A stretch of 64,000 nucleotides of DNA from Bradyrhizobium sp. 199 (GTDB lineage: Bacteria; Pseudomonadota; Alphaproteobacteria; Rhizobiales; Xanthobacteraceae): positions 248,001 through 312,000 of the forward strand of contig NZ_JADPJI010000008.1 in the NCBI RefSeq assembly GCF_023073355.1, in the 5' to 3' direction. The notes below the pieces were generated by a model. The model saw only the letters and a program-made list of their open reading frames with translations. It did not search any database and was not told where the DNA came from. The first letter of the stretch is position 1. Every line of letters begins with the position of its first letter. This document shows positions 44,617 through 52,724 of the stretch, one piece after another. Made by a program: the position numbers and the translations under genes.

Positions 44617-44752
44617 CTCGTGTCCCGGACGCGCTGCAACGCGTCAGCGTTGCTGCGCAGAGCCGGGACCCAGAAAGCCGAACATTCCGCCGTTGGATGA
44701 GCCCCGGCTCTGCAGCGCATCACTTCGTGCTGCGCAGCGTCCGGGGCACGAG
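44617..44752. repeat. Repeat family C, copy 3
   Basis: A 136-bp element between nasC and the SMP-30 operon: TGTCCCGGACGCGCTGCAACGC, TTGCTGCGCAGAGCCGGGACCC, then GCCCCGGCTCTGCAGCGCATC and GCGTCCGGGGCACGAGA. It is the same family as 20811-20942, with the two units in inverted order. Confidence 0.78.
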
Positions 44753-44763
44753 ACCTGGCTCAC

Positions 44764-47463
44764 CTAGCCCACCGCGCTCGCGACCTTCGCCTGCTTTACC
44801 GGGACGTCCGTCGCGATCAGGCGCTTTAGTTCGGGGATGCAGGAGCCGCAATTGGTGCCGGCCTTGAGCTTGACGCCGATCTCGGCGGCCGTACGCGCGC
44901 CGGTGGCGATGCTCTCGCAGATGGTATTGCGGCCGACGCCGAAGCAGGCGCAGACGATCGGCCCGCTCGATGCGGCCCCCTCGCCGGACTTGCCCGACAG
45001 CAGCATGCGGCGCTGATCGTCCGACACGTGATCGGCCACGAACAGGCTCTTCACCGCCTCCCAGTCGCCCGCATCATGCCCGGGCCCCACGAAGAGGCAA
45101 GTTTCGATGCGGTCGCTCGCGAAAGACGCGGCGCGATAGACGCCGCCGCCGAAGTCGCGATAATCGGCGACGTCCTCCCCGGCGACGCTCTCGAGCCAGG
45201 CCGGCCAGCGCGACAGGTCCGCATTGTCGGCAAAGAGATAGCCGAAGCCACCGGCGACCGTGACGCGGGTCCACAACAGGTTCGACGGCAGATCGAGCTG
45301 TTTCCGTGACAGCGCAAAGCCGCGGAAGACGAATTCGTAAGGCGCAATCGCAGCCGGCGTCGCCTTCGATTCCGGCTGCCCGGAGAACGGATCGGTGAAC
45401 GACTGCACCAGCGCCCCGACGCGGCCATGCGAGGCGTTCATCGCGCTCCAGTGGATCGGAACGAACACCGTGCCGCGCTGCTGCCGATCGCTGACCACGG
45501 CCTTCAGGATGCACTGGCCGTAATCGGTGGTGATGCGGGCAAAGCCGTCGTGAACGATACCGTATTTGCTGGCGTCGTCGGGATGAACCTCGACGAAAGG
45601 CTCGGGCAGGTGCGCACCCAGCCGCTGGCTGAGACCGGTGCGCGTCATGGTGTGCCACTGGTCGCGGATGCGTCCGGTGTTGAGCCTGAGGGGACGCGAG
45701 GCACCGGTCTGGCTGCGCAGCGACGGCACCTCCGGCGCAACGAACCGGCCCTTGCCGTCATTGGTGAAGAAGCCGCCGCTTGCAAAAAAGCGCTCGCCAG
45801 GCGCCTGCCCCTCGCGCGCTGGCCACTGCACCGGCTTCAAGGCGTCGAAGGCTTCGTCGGACAGCGAGGTCAGCGCGCCGATGTCGAAATCACGGCTGCC
45901 GCCGTTCTCGAACGCCGAGAGCGCCGCGTGTTCGCGAAAGATGTCGGCCGCGGATTTATAATTGAAGCTATCGCGGAAGCCGAGACGTTTGGCGGTCTCG
46001 CTCAGGATCCACCAATCGGGACGCGCCTCCCCCGGCGCCGGCAGGAACGAGCGCTGGCGCGAGATGCGGCGCTCGGAATTGGTCACTGTGCCCGACTTCT
46101 CACCCCAGGCGAGAGCCGGCAGCAGCACATGCGGGCCGGCCTCGACCGTGTCGTTCGAGAGCACGTTCTCGGAGACCACGAACAGCTCGAGCTTCTTCAG
46201 CGCTTCGCGCACAAAGTCCGCCTCAGGCAGCGAGACCGCCGGATTGGTGCCCATCACCCAGAGCGCCTTGACCTCGCCGCGGTCGATGGCCTCGAACAGT
46301 TGCACCGCCTTCAACCCCTCCTGGGTGGCGATGTGCGGTGCCTTCCAGAACCGTCGGACGCGATCGATGTCGGGCGGCGTGAATCCCATATGGGCAGCGA
46401 GCATATTGGCAAGACCGCCGACTTCGCGACCGCCCATCGCATTGGGCTGGCCAGTAAGCGAGAACGGCGAGGCGCCAGGCTTGCCGATCCGCCCGGTAGC
46501 GAGATGACAATTCAGGATCGCGTTGACCTTGTCGGTGCCTTGTGCCGACTGGTTGACCCCTTGCGAGTAGAGCGTGACGACCTTCTCGGTGTCGCGGAAC
46601 ATCTTGAAGAAATTGGCGACGTCCCGCTCGGAGAGGCCCGTGGCCAGCGCGGTCGCGGTGACGCTGCCGGCAATGCTCCGCGCGCGTGCTAACGCGTCGT
46701 CGAAACCCGACGTGTTCTGCGCGATATACTCCTGGTCCAGCGCACCATTGTCGGCGAGATGGACGAACAAACCGGAGAACAACGCGGTATCGGTGCCGGG
46801 TTTGAGGCCAAGGAACAGATCGACGTCATCGGCGGTGTCGGTGCGGCGGGGATCGATCACGATCATGCGGGCACCGCGTTCCCCACGGTTCTTCAGCATA
46901 CGCTGGAACAGCACCGGATGGCACCAGGCCGCGTTCGAGCCGACGAAAACGAGCAAATCGGCGTGGTCGAGGTCCTCGTAGCAGCCGGGCACGGTATCGG
47001 CGCCGAAGGCGCGACGATGGCCGGCGACGGACGACGACATGCAGAGCCGCGAATTGGTATCGACATTGGCGGTGCCGACAAAGCCCTTCATCAGCTTGTT
47101 GGCGACGTAGTAATCCTCGGTCAGCAACTGGCCGGAGAGATAGAACGCAACCGCATCGGCACCGTCGCGCGCCACGATGTGCTGCATGCGATGGGCGACA
47201 TGATCCAGCGCATCGCTCCAGGCCACCCGCTCCAGCACGCCCTTGCAGCGGATCATCGGATAGAGCAGACGGCCCTCCAGCCCGACGGTCTCACCAAGCG
47301 CGGAGCCCTTGGAGCACAGCCGGCCGAAATTGGCGGGATGATCAGGGTCCCCGGCGATCGCCGCGCCACCCTTGCCATCAGGCGTTGCCAGCACGCCGCA
47401 GCCGACTCCGCAATAGGGACAGGTCGTCTTGGTGGCGCGGAGCGTGGGATCAATCGCCGTCAT
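44764..47463 (-). CDS. nasC: Assimilatory nitrate reductase, molybdenum catalytic subunit
   Basis: This 899-aa cytoplasmic enzyme reduces nitrate to nitrite with a Mo-bis-MGD cofactor. The N-terminal 4Fe-4S ligands are C15, C18, C22 and C50 (CPYCGVGC ... RLCSKG). C141 in SRLCMSSSVAG is the likely Mo ligand. The molydopterin-binding C-domain ends near 800. A BFD-like 2Fe-2S domain follows (CACFGVGR ... CGSC, about residues 840-890), through which electrons enter from the flavoprotein encoded next to it. It is the last gene of the narK-bjgb-flp-nasC operon, one base after flp. Confidence 0.95.
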   Translation of the reverse strand: MTAIDPTLRATKTTCPYCGVGCGVLATPDGKGGAAIAGDPDHPANFGRLCSKGSALGETVGLEGRLLYPMIRCKGVLERVAWSDALDHVAHRMQHIVARDGADAVAFYLSGQLLTEDYYVANKLMKGFVGTANVDTNSRLCMSSSVAGHRRAFGADTVPGCYEDLDHADLLVFVGSNAAWCHPVLFQRMLKNRGERGARMIVIDPRRTDTADDVDLFLGLKPGTDTALFSGLFVHLADNGALDQEYIAQNTSGFDDALARARSIAGSVTATALATGLSERDVANFFKMFRDTEKVVTLYSQGVNQSAQGTDKVNAILNCHLATGRIGKPGASPFSLTGQPNAMGGREVGGLANMLAAHMGFTPPDIDRVRRFWKAPHIATQEGLKAVQLFEAIDRGEVKALWVMGTNPAVSLPEADFVREALKKLELFVVSENVLSNDTVEAGPHVLLPALAWGEKSGTVTNSERRISRQRSFLPAPGEARPDWWILSETAKRLGFRDSFNYKSAADIFREHAALSAFENGGSRDFDIGALTSLSDEAFDALKPVQWPAREGQAPGERFFASGGFFTNDGKGRFVAPEVPSLRSQTGASRPLRLNTGRIRDQWHTMTRTGLSQRLGAHLPEPFVEVHPDDASKYGIVHDGFARITTDYGQCILKAVVSDRQQRGTVFVPIHWSAMNASHGRVGALVQSFTDPFSGQPESKATPAAIAPYEFVFRGFALSRKQLDLPSNLLWTRVTVAGGFGYLFADNADLSRWPAWLESVAGEDVADYRDFGGGVYRAASFASDRIETCLFVGPGHDAGDWEAVKSLFVADHVSDDQRRMLLSGKSGEGAASSGPIVCACFGVGRNTICESIATGARTAAEIGVKLKAGTNCGSCIPELKRLIATDVPVKQAKVASAVG

Positions 47464-47464
47464 A

Positions 47465-48682
47465 TCAAGCTGCTTTCGGAGGAAGCGCGAGCGCGCGGCC
47501 GAACATCATGTCGGTGCGGATCGCCGCCACCTTGTCGCGATTGCGGATCAGCTCGAGGTACCAGAGCGCATCGACGGTATCGCCGATCAGCACGGCGCCG
47601 GTCAGCCGTCCGTCCGCGATGACGAGCTTCTTGTAGGTGCCGCGCCTGCGATCGGTCAGCACGAGGCTCTCGCTGCCCTCGCCGCCCATGAAATCGCCCG
47701 CCGAGAACACGCTGACGCCGGACACCTTCAGATTGGTCGAGACCACGCTGCCCGGATAGGAAGCAGGACGTCCGGCGAGATGCCGCGCCAGCACGCGCGC
47801 CTGCTCATAGGCGGGCTCGACCAGGCCGTAGCAGGTGCCGCGATGCTCGGCGCATTCGCCGAGCGCGAAGATGTCTGGCGAGGACGTCTGCATGACGTCG
47901 TTGACGACGATGCCGCGATTGACCGCGATCCCCGCCTCTTTCGCTAGCGCCGCGCTCGGCTTGATGCCGGCCGCGAAAATGACGGCGTCGGCCTCGATAC
48001 GGCTGCCGTCGGCGAGCTCGACGGTTTCGACATGACCATCGCCGTGGATGCGTGCGGTCGAGGCGTTGAGCAGGATGCGGATGCCCTTGCGCTCGACCAG
48101 CATCTTGAGCAGACCGGCTGCCGATCCATCGAGCTGACGCTCCATCAGCCGGTCCATCAGATGCAGCAGCGTCACCGGCGCGCCGGCCTTGGCGAGGCCG
48201 TAAGCAGCTTCAAGTCCGAGCAGGCCGCCGCCGACGACCACGACACGCTTCTTCGCTGCAGCCAGCGTCAGCAACAGGTCGACATCGCGGGTGTCGCGAA
48301 AGGTGTGCACGCCGGCAAGATCGGCGCCTGGCACGTTCAGCCGCAGCGGCGTCGATCCCGTGGCGAGCACGAGCTTGGAATATTCCATGCTTTCTTCGCC
48401 TTCGATCTTCAGCTCGCGGCGGCCGGTGTCGATCTCGGTGACGCGATAGCCGTAGCGCACGGTGACGCCACGATGGCGCCACCACTCCGCCGGCCGGAGC
48501 TCGATCTCGTGCGAGCCGGTCTCGCCCGCCAGCACGGAGGAGAGCAGTACGCGGTTGTAAGCGAGCCGCGGCTCCTCGCCGATCACGGCGACCGCGTAGC
48601 GGCCAAGCGCAGTCTTGGCGAGTTCGTCGACCAGACGCGCGGCCGCCATACCGTTACCGACGATGACCAGCGGTTCACTCAC
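47465..48682 (-). CDS. flp: FAD-dependent NAD(P)H oxidoreductase of the nitrate/NO system
   Basis: This 405-aa flavoprotein has the FAD motif GNGMAAARLVDEL, the NAD(P)H motif GGGLLGLEAAYGLAKAG and ALGECAEH. It resembles the N-terminal half of NirB-type nitrite reductases without the siroheme part. In Bradyrhizobium diazoefficiens the same gene passes electrons to the nitrate reductase and the haemoglobin. The start is GTG at 48682, after AGGAGAGG, ten bases past bjgb. Its stop lies one base before the nasC start, so both are translated together. Confidence 0.93.
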   Translation of the reverse strand: MSEPLVIVGNGMAAARLVDELAKTALGRYAVAVIGEEPRLAYNRVLLSSVLAGETGSHEIELRPAEWWRHRGVTVRYGYRVTEIDTGRRELKIEGEESMEYSKLVLATGSTPLRLNVPGADLAGVHTFRDTRDVDLLLTLAAAKKRVVVVGGGLLGLEAAYGLAKAGAPVTLLHLMDRLMERQLDGSAAGLLKMLVERKGIRILLNASTARIHGDGHVETVELADGSRIEADAVIFAAGIKPSAALAKEAGIAVNRGIVVNDVMQTSSPDIFALGECAEHRGTCYGLVEPAYEQARVLARHLAGRPASYPGSVVSTNLKVSGVSVFSAGDFMGGEGSESLVLTDRRRGTYKKLVIADGRLTGAVLIGDTVDALWYLELIRNRDKVAAIRTDMMFGRALALPPKAA

Positions 48683-48692
48683 GCGGCCTCTC

Positions 48693-49121
48693 CTATTCAG
48701 CGGCCTGCGGCTGTGCGCCGTAGGCTTCGGACATCATGTAGCCGGACAGCACGCCATAGACGTCGGTCCACGCTTTTGCGAGTTCGGGCGTCCAGTCTTC
48801 GCCGAGCCCCTTTTCCAGCGTCCACAGCAGGGCCGCGCCGACCACGGGGTAGTGTTCGGCCTTGGTGCCATAGGCGACGTGACGCTTGGCGAGCGCGGAG
48901 GCTGCGGGAAGAATCGAATTCAGGTTCGACAGACCGCCGACGACGGCGGCGAGCATGCCCATCAGCTTTTTGCGCTGCTCGGTCATGTCGTCGGGAAACA
49001 TCGCGCGCACGGACGGCGCTACCTCGAACAGGCGATCGTAGAACAGCACCGCGGCCTGCTCCGATATCGGCGCGACCTTGGAAAAGCTTTGCTGGACGAG
49101 GGCTATCTGTTCTGGCGTCAT
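48693..49121 (-). CDS. bjgb: Single-domain bacterial haemoglobin
   Basis: This 142-aa protein is a full-length globin with no reductase domain. The B10 tyrosine is Y28 (VLFYDRLFE), the CD1 phenylalanine lies in MFPDD, and the proximal F8 histidine is H81 (AKRHVAYG). In B. diazoefficiens the equivalent Bjgb removes nitric oxide formed when nitrite builds up, taking electrons from Flp. Its place between narK and flp matches that operon. A clear ribosome site (CAGGAGAAT) precedes the ATG. Confidence 0.95.
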   Translation of the reverse strand: MTPEQIALVQQSFSKVAPISEQAAVLFYDRLFEVAPSVRAMFPDDMTEQRKKLMGMLAAVVGGLSNLNSILPAASALAKRHVAYGTKAEHYPVVGAALLWTLEKGLGEDWTPELAKAWTDVYGVLSGYMMSEAYGAQPQAAE

Positions 49122-49243
49122 GGTATTCTCCTGTCTGTTTCGGTCTGCCTTCGTCCGCGCCGTTGCGGAAAAAGTTCATGGGTCAAACGTCATCAGAGGG
49201 GCTTCTCCCCGCGTACGGGGAGAAGCGAGATTCGTACCAATTA

Positions 49244-50623
49244 CTAGACCCTTGCTTCGGCAAGGCTTCCGGCGGCTTCGCCCTGCGGGCTGCGACGCAG
49301 GTAGAACCACCAGGTCAGAGCGAGGCAGGTGGCGTAGAAGCCGAGATAGACCACGAGCGCGAGCTGCGGCCCGCCGGTCATGGCGATCGACTTGCCGAAA
49401 CCGGTCGGGATCAGATAGCCGCCGACCGCCCCGATGGCGCCGATGAAGCCGACCGCTGCACCGCTCTCGATGCTCGCCGTCTTGAGCGCCAGCGCGCGCG
49501 CCGCATCGCCCTTGCCGCGTACCTTGAACAGGTTCTCCTCGCGGAAGATCGAGGGGATCATGCGATAGGTCGAGCCGTTGCCGATGCCCGTCGTCACGAA
49601 CAGGATCAGGAACATCGAGAGGAAGCCGATGAAATCCTTCTGCCCGACGAAGTAGAGCACGCCGACCGTGGCGCCCGCCATCACGATGAAATTCCAGAAG
49701 GTGATGATCGAGCCGCCGATCCTGTCGGCAAGCCAGCCGCCGAGCGGACGCGACAGTGAGCCGATCAGCGGCCCCAGGAACGCGATCGCGATCGTGACTT
49801 GCGGGAACTGGGTCTTGATCAGCAGCGGAAATGCAGCCGAGTAGCCGATGAAGGATCCGAACGTGCCGATATAGAGATACGCCATGATCCAGGTGTGCTT
49901 GCGCTTGACGATCGCGAGTTGGTTCTTCACCGACGATTTCGCCGTGGTGAGGTTGTTCATGAAGAACACGGCACCGAACACCGCGATCGCGATAGGCAGC
50001 ACCCACATCAGGCCGGCGTTCTGGAGGAAGATGCCGTCGACCGGCGTTGCCTGGAACAGGTTGAAGACGGCGAGCGTCATCAGGATCGGGGTCAGGAGCT
50101 GCACGCTGGAGACACCGATATTGCCGCCGGCCGCATTCAGGCCGAGCGCCCATCCCTTCATCCTGTCGGGGAAGAAGAAGGAGATGTTGGTCATGCTGGA
50201 GGCGAAATTGCCGCCGCCGAGGCCCGCAGTCGAGGCGATCAGCAGCATTAGCCAGAACGGCGTGTCGGGCTGGCTCACGAAATAGGCAAGCGACAGCGTC
50301 GGAATGAACAGGATCGCCGCACTGAAGATGGTCCAGTTCCTGCCGCCGAACGTCGTCACTGCGAATGTATAGGGAAAGCGCATCAATGCGCCGATCAGGC
50401 CCGGCACCGCGACGAGCTGGAACAGCTGGTCGGTAGTGTAGTGAAAGCCCGCCTGCGGCAGCTTGGTGGTGACGATGCTCCAGATCAGCCAGACCGAGAA
50501 GCCGATATGCTCGGCCACGATCGACCAGATCAGATTGCGTCGCGCGATAGTCTTGCCAGTCGCATTCCAGAACGCCTCATCTTCGGGGCGCCAGTCTGAA
50601 ATCCAAGTAGGATTCTTCGTCAT
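49244..50623 (-). CDS. narK: MFS nitrate/nitrite transporter (NarK family)
   Basis: This 459-aa inner-membrane protein has twelve helices and the nitrate-signature glycine-rich segments of the NNP family (GLGGGNFASSMTNISFFFP and GAAVGFIGAIGAVGGYLIP). It is the first gene of the operon that includes the haemoglobin, flavoprotein and nitrate reductase; in the model species its product exports nitrite. Upstream, the 336-bp region carries a sigma-54-like promoter, a shared palindrome and an ANTAR-type hairpin, so expression should be under nitrogen and nitrate control. Confidence 0.95.
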   Translation of the reverse strand: MTKNPTWISDWRPEDEAFWNATGKTIARRNLIWSIVAEHIGFSVWLIWSIVTTKLPQAGFHYTTDQLFQLVAVPGLIGALMRFPYTFAVTTFGGRNWTIFSAAILFIPTLSLAYFVSQPDTPFWLMLLIASTAGLGGGNFASSMTNISFFFPDRMKGWALGLNAAGGNIGVSSVQLLTPILMTLAVFNLFQATPVDGIFLQNAGLMWVLPIAIAVFGAVFFMNNLTTAKSSVKNQLAIVKRKHTWIMAYLYIGTFGSFIGYSAAFPLLIKTQFPQVTIAIAFLGPLIGSLSRPLGGWLADRIGGSIITFWNFIVMAGATVGVLYFVGQKDFIGFLSMFLILFVTTGIGNGSTYRMIPSIFREENLFKVRGKGDAARALALKTASIESGAAVGFIGAIGAVGGYLIPTGFGKSIAMTGGPQLALVVYLGFYATCLALTWWFYLRRSPQGEAAGSLAEARV

Positions 50624-50648
50624 TGAGTATCCCTTCCAGGCTCACCGC

Positions 50649-50662
50649 TGCGTCGTTGCAGG
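50649..50662 (-). promoter_or_regulatory. narK leader element CTGCAACGACGCAG (small hairpin)
   Basis: On the transcript CTGC and GCAG flank the hexanucleotide AACGAC. Thirteen of these bases (CTGCAACGACGCA) recur at 54061-54073 in the nrtA leader at nearly the same distance above the ribosome site. The loop again has A at position 1 and G at position 4. It could be the second ANTAR hairpin, though the stem is only four pairs. Confidence 0.5.
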
Positions 50663-50738
50663 CTCTGCCTCACATGGAGGCGCGCTCCGAGGCTTCACCC
50701 CGGTGGCGAGTTCACGATGCTGATTGATGGTGTTGAGG

Positions 50739-50756
50739 GACGTCGTCGTTGGCGTC
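50739..50756 (-). ncRNA. ANTAR-type leader hairpin of narK (loop AACGAC)
   Basis: The leader reads GACGCC-AACGAC-GACGTC: GACG pairs with CGTC, then a C/A mismatch, then a closing C-G pair around a six-base loop with A1 and G4. RNAs bound by ANTAR proteins such as NasT and NasR have hexaloops with exactly these two bases fixed. The hairpin starts about three bases after the predicted start of transcription. Its position relative to the promoter is identical in nrtA. Confidence 0.6.
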
Positions 50757-50769
50757 GCGCAAAGACGTT

Positions 50770-50785
50770 TCAATTTCCGTGCCAA
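50770..50785 (-). promoter_or_regulatory. Sigma-54-like promoter of narK-bjgb-flp-nasC
   Basis: The minus strand reads TTGGCACG-GAAA-TTGAA. The -24 half is perfect; the -12 half has GA where consensus has GC. Spacing between GG and the -12 dinucleotide is the required ten bases. The nrtA promoter has the same TTGAA variant, so this looks conserved. It predicts a start near 50758 and a 135-base leader. Confidence 0.6.
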
Positions 50786-50879
50786 TTGCGCGCATGCTAG
50801 AAATTCAGGGATTTCAGGACATTATTCGCATCGCCCGAATTCGTTGCAGGGCTTTTTCGCACGCTAAATTTGCGATTCG

Positions 50880-50910
50880 CTCAATCCTTGTGCGGCGCAC
50901 AAGGATTGAG
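50880..50910. promoter_or_regulatory. Perfect 14-bp-arm palindrome upstream of narK (enhancer candidate)
   Basis: CTCAATCCTTGTGC-GGC-GCACAAGGATTGAG is a perfect inverted repeat. Its core TTGTGCGGCGCACAA, centred at 50895, also occurs centred at 54355 between nrtA and the channel gene. In both places it lies 112.5 bp above the -24 GG. That fits an upstream site for a sigma-54 activator. It is also 50 bases past the nrtC stop and could form a hairpin in that message, but no T-run follows. Confidence 0.6.
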
Positions 50911-50959
50911 CGGGATGTCGATTATTTGGGCGCGCGCGTGTCTCGCGTTAACATTTGAT

Positions 50960-51754
50960 TTACGCGGCCTCGACGAAGCGATGACGCTCGTAGAGGAATT
51001 CGAGCACGCGCTGCCGGCACTTCAGATAAGTGGCGTTGGTCGCGAGCTCGAGCCGCTTGCGCCGACGCGCCAGCGGCACCTCCAGCACCTCGCCGATGCG
51101 CGCGCTCGGTCCGTTGGTCATCATCACGATGCGGTCGGACAACAGCACGGCTTCGTCGACATCGTGGGTGATCATCAAAATGGTGTTGCCGAGCTTCTGG
51201 TGCAGCGCCATCACGGAGTCCTGCAAATGCGCGCGGGTCAGCGCGTCGAGCGCGCCGAACGGCTCGTCCAGCAGCAGCACCTTCGGCTCCATGGCCAGCG
51301 CCCGCGCAATGCCGACGCGCTGCTTCATGCCGCCGGAGATCTCCGAGGGCCGCTTGTCCTTGGCATGGGCCATCTGCACGAGGTTGAGATTGTGCATCAC
51401 CCAGGCGTCGCGTTCAGCCCGCTTCTTGGTTTTGGCGAAGACCTTGTCGACGCCGAGCCTGACGTTCTCGTAGACGGTGAGCCACGGCAACAGGCTGTGG
51501 TTCTGGAACACCACGGCGCGATCCGGCCCCGGCGAGTTGACCTCGCGGTTTTCCAGCAGCACGCCGCCCGTGGTGGCGTTGGTCAGGCCTGCGATGATGT
51601 TGAGCAGGGTCGACTTGCCGCAACCGGAATGGCCGATGATCGAGACGTATTCGCCCTTCTCGATCGTCAGGTTGATCTCCTTGAGCACCTCGGTGGTGGC
51701 GGCGCCGCGGGTAAAGACCTTGTCGATATGGTCGAGCTTCAGATAGGCGGTCAT
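50960..51754 (-). CDS. nrtC: Nitrate ABC transporter ATPase
   Basis: This 264-aa ATPase has Walker A GHSGCGKST, the Q-loop FQNHSLLPW, signature ISGGMKQR, Walker B VLLLDEP and the switch His in MITHDVDEA. It energises nitrate uptake with NrtB. Unlike cyanobacterial NrtC it has no fused binding-protein domain. The ATG at 51754 has AAAGGAG upstream and lies 13 bases after the nrtB stop. It is the last gene of nrtABC. Confidence 0.92.
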   Translation of the reverse strand: MTAYLKLDHIDKVFTRGAATTEVLKEINLTIEKGEYVSIIGHSGCGKSTLLNIIAGLTNATTGGVLLENREVNSPGPDRAVVFQNHSLLPWLTVYENVRLGVDKVFAKTKKRAERDAWVMHNLNLVQMAHAKDKRPSEISGGMKQRVGIARALAMEPKVLLLDEPFGALDALTRAHLQDSVMALHQKLGNTILMITHDVDEAVLLSDRIVMMTNGPSARIGEVLEVPLARRRKRLELATNATYLKCRQRVLEFLYERHRFVEAA

Positions 51755-51767
51755 GTGCCCCTCTCCT

Positions 51768-52664
51768 TTAATTCTGCGCGGTGCCGCCGGTGACGAACTT
51801 GCCGAGACCCGCAATCAGGCGGTCCAGCACGAAGCCGACGATGCCGACATAGAACAGCGCCAGGATGATCTCGCTGATATGCGACGAGTTCCAGGCGTCC
51901 CAGATGAAGAACCCGATGCCGACGCCGCCGATCAGCATTTCAGCCGCGATGATGGCGAGCCATGACAGCCCGATGCCGATGCGCAGGCCCGTGAAGATGT
52001 AAGGCGCGGCCGCCGGGATCATGATCTTGGCGAAGAACTCGAGCGGATTGAGCTGCACCACCGCGGCGACGTTGCGATAGTCCTGCGGGATGTTGCGGAT
52101 GCCGACCGCGGTGTTGATGATGATCGGCCAGATCGAGGTGATGAAGATGACGAAGATCGCCGAGGGCTGGCCGTCGCGGAAGGCCGCGAGCGACAGCGGC
52201 AGCCAGGCCAGCGGCGGGATGGTGCGCAGCACCTGGAACAGCGGATCGAGCCCGCGCATCGCCCAGACCGACTGTCCGACCAGCACGCCGAGCCCGATGC
52301 CGGCGATCGCCGAGAGCGAATAGCCGAAGGCAACGCGCTGCAAGCTGGCGGAGAGATGCCAGAACAGGCCCTTGTCGATGCCGCCATGGTCGAAGAACGG
52401 ATCGAGGATCAGCTCCTTGGTATCCTTGAACACTTTCGATGGCGGCGGCAGTGCCGAGCCGGCACGGCGGCAAATCAGCTCCCAGATCAGCGTGAGCAGC
52501 GCGATCACGACCAGCGGCGGGATCACGCGTACGGCCGTCTCCCTTGCCAGGCGTGCGTAGGCTTGCGTGCGCGGGGGACGCTTTGGCGTCATTGCAACGA
52601 CCGCCGCGGCACTGGCCGCGGGCGTCGCAATCTCGATCTCAATCTTTGCAGCAGGCATATTCAT
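51768..52664 (-). CDS. nrtB: Nitrate ABC transporter permease
   Basis: This 298-aa permease has about six helices after a 55-residue cytoplasmic N-terminus rich in Ala and Pro, and the coupling loop in IMIPAAAPYIFTGLRIGIGLSW. It forms the membrane channel for nitrate with NrtC. The ATG at 52664 is preceded by GGAGAG; the longer frame runs into the hairpin that separates it from nrtA. The ABC importer supplies nitrate to NasC. Confidence 0.93.
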   Translation of the reverse strand: MNMPAAKIEIEIATPAASAAAVVAMTPKRPPRTQAYARLARETAVRVIPPLVVIALLTLIWELICRRAGSALPPPSKVFKDTKELILDPFFDHGGIDKGLFWHLSASLQRVAFGYSLSAIAGIGLGVLVGQSVWAMRGLDPLFQVLRTIPPLAWLPLSLAAFRDGQPSAIFVIFITSIWPIIINTAVGIRNIPQDYRNVAAVVQLNPLEFFAKIMIPAAAPYIFTGLRIGIGLSWLAIIAAEMLIGGVGIGFFIWDAWNSSHISEIILALFYVGIVGFVLDRLIAGLGKFVTGGTAQN

Positions 52665-52694
52665 CGCAATTTCTCTCCGGCTTGAAAAGTCGAT

Positions 52695-52716
52695 GCGGCC
52701 GCCCAAAGGCGGCCGC
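52695..52716 (-). other. nrtA-nrtB intercistronic hairpin
   Basis: GCGGCCGCC-CAAA-GGCGGCCGC is a perfect 9-bp stem with a 4-base loop placed eight bases after the nrtA stop and about 30 before nrtB. No T-run follows on the minus strand. Such hairpins commonly protect the message of an abundant binding protein and lower expression of the membrane subunits. Confidence 0.65.
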
Positions 52717-52724
52717 TGGCTCCA

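Noticed and set aside
48032..49759. A 575-codon plus-strand frame across flp, bjgb and narK
   Set aside because: Composition is Arg/Ala-rich without structure, and it crosses three known genes on the other strand.
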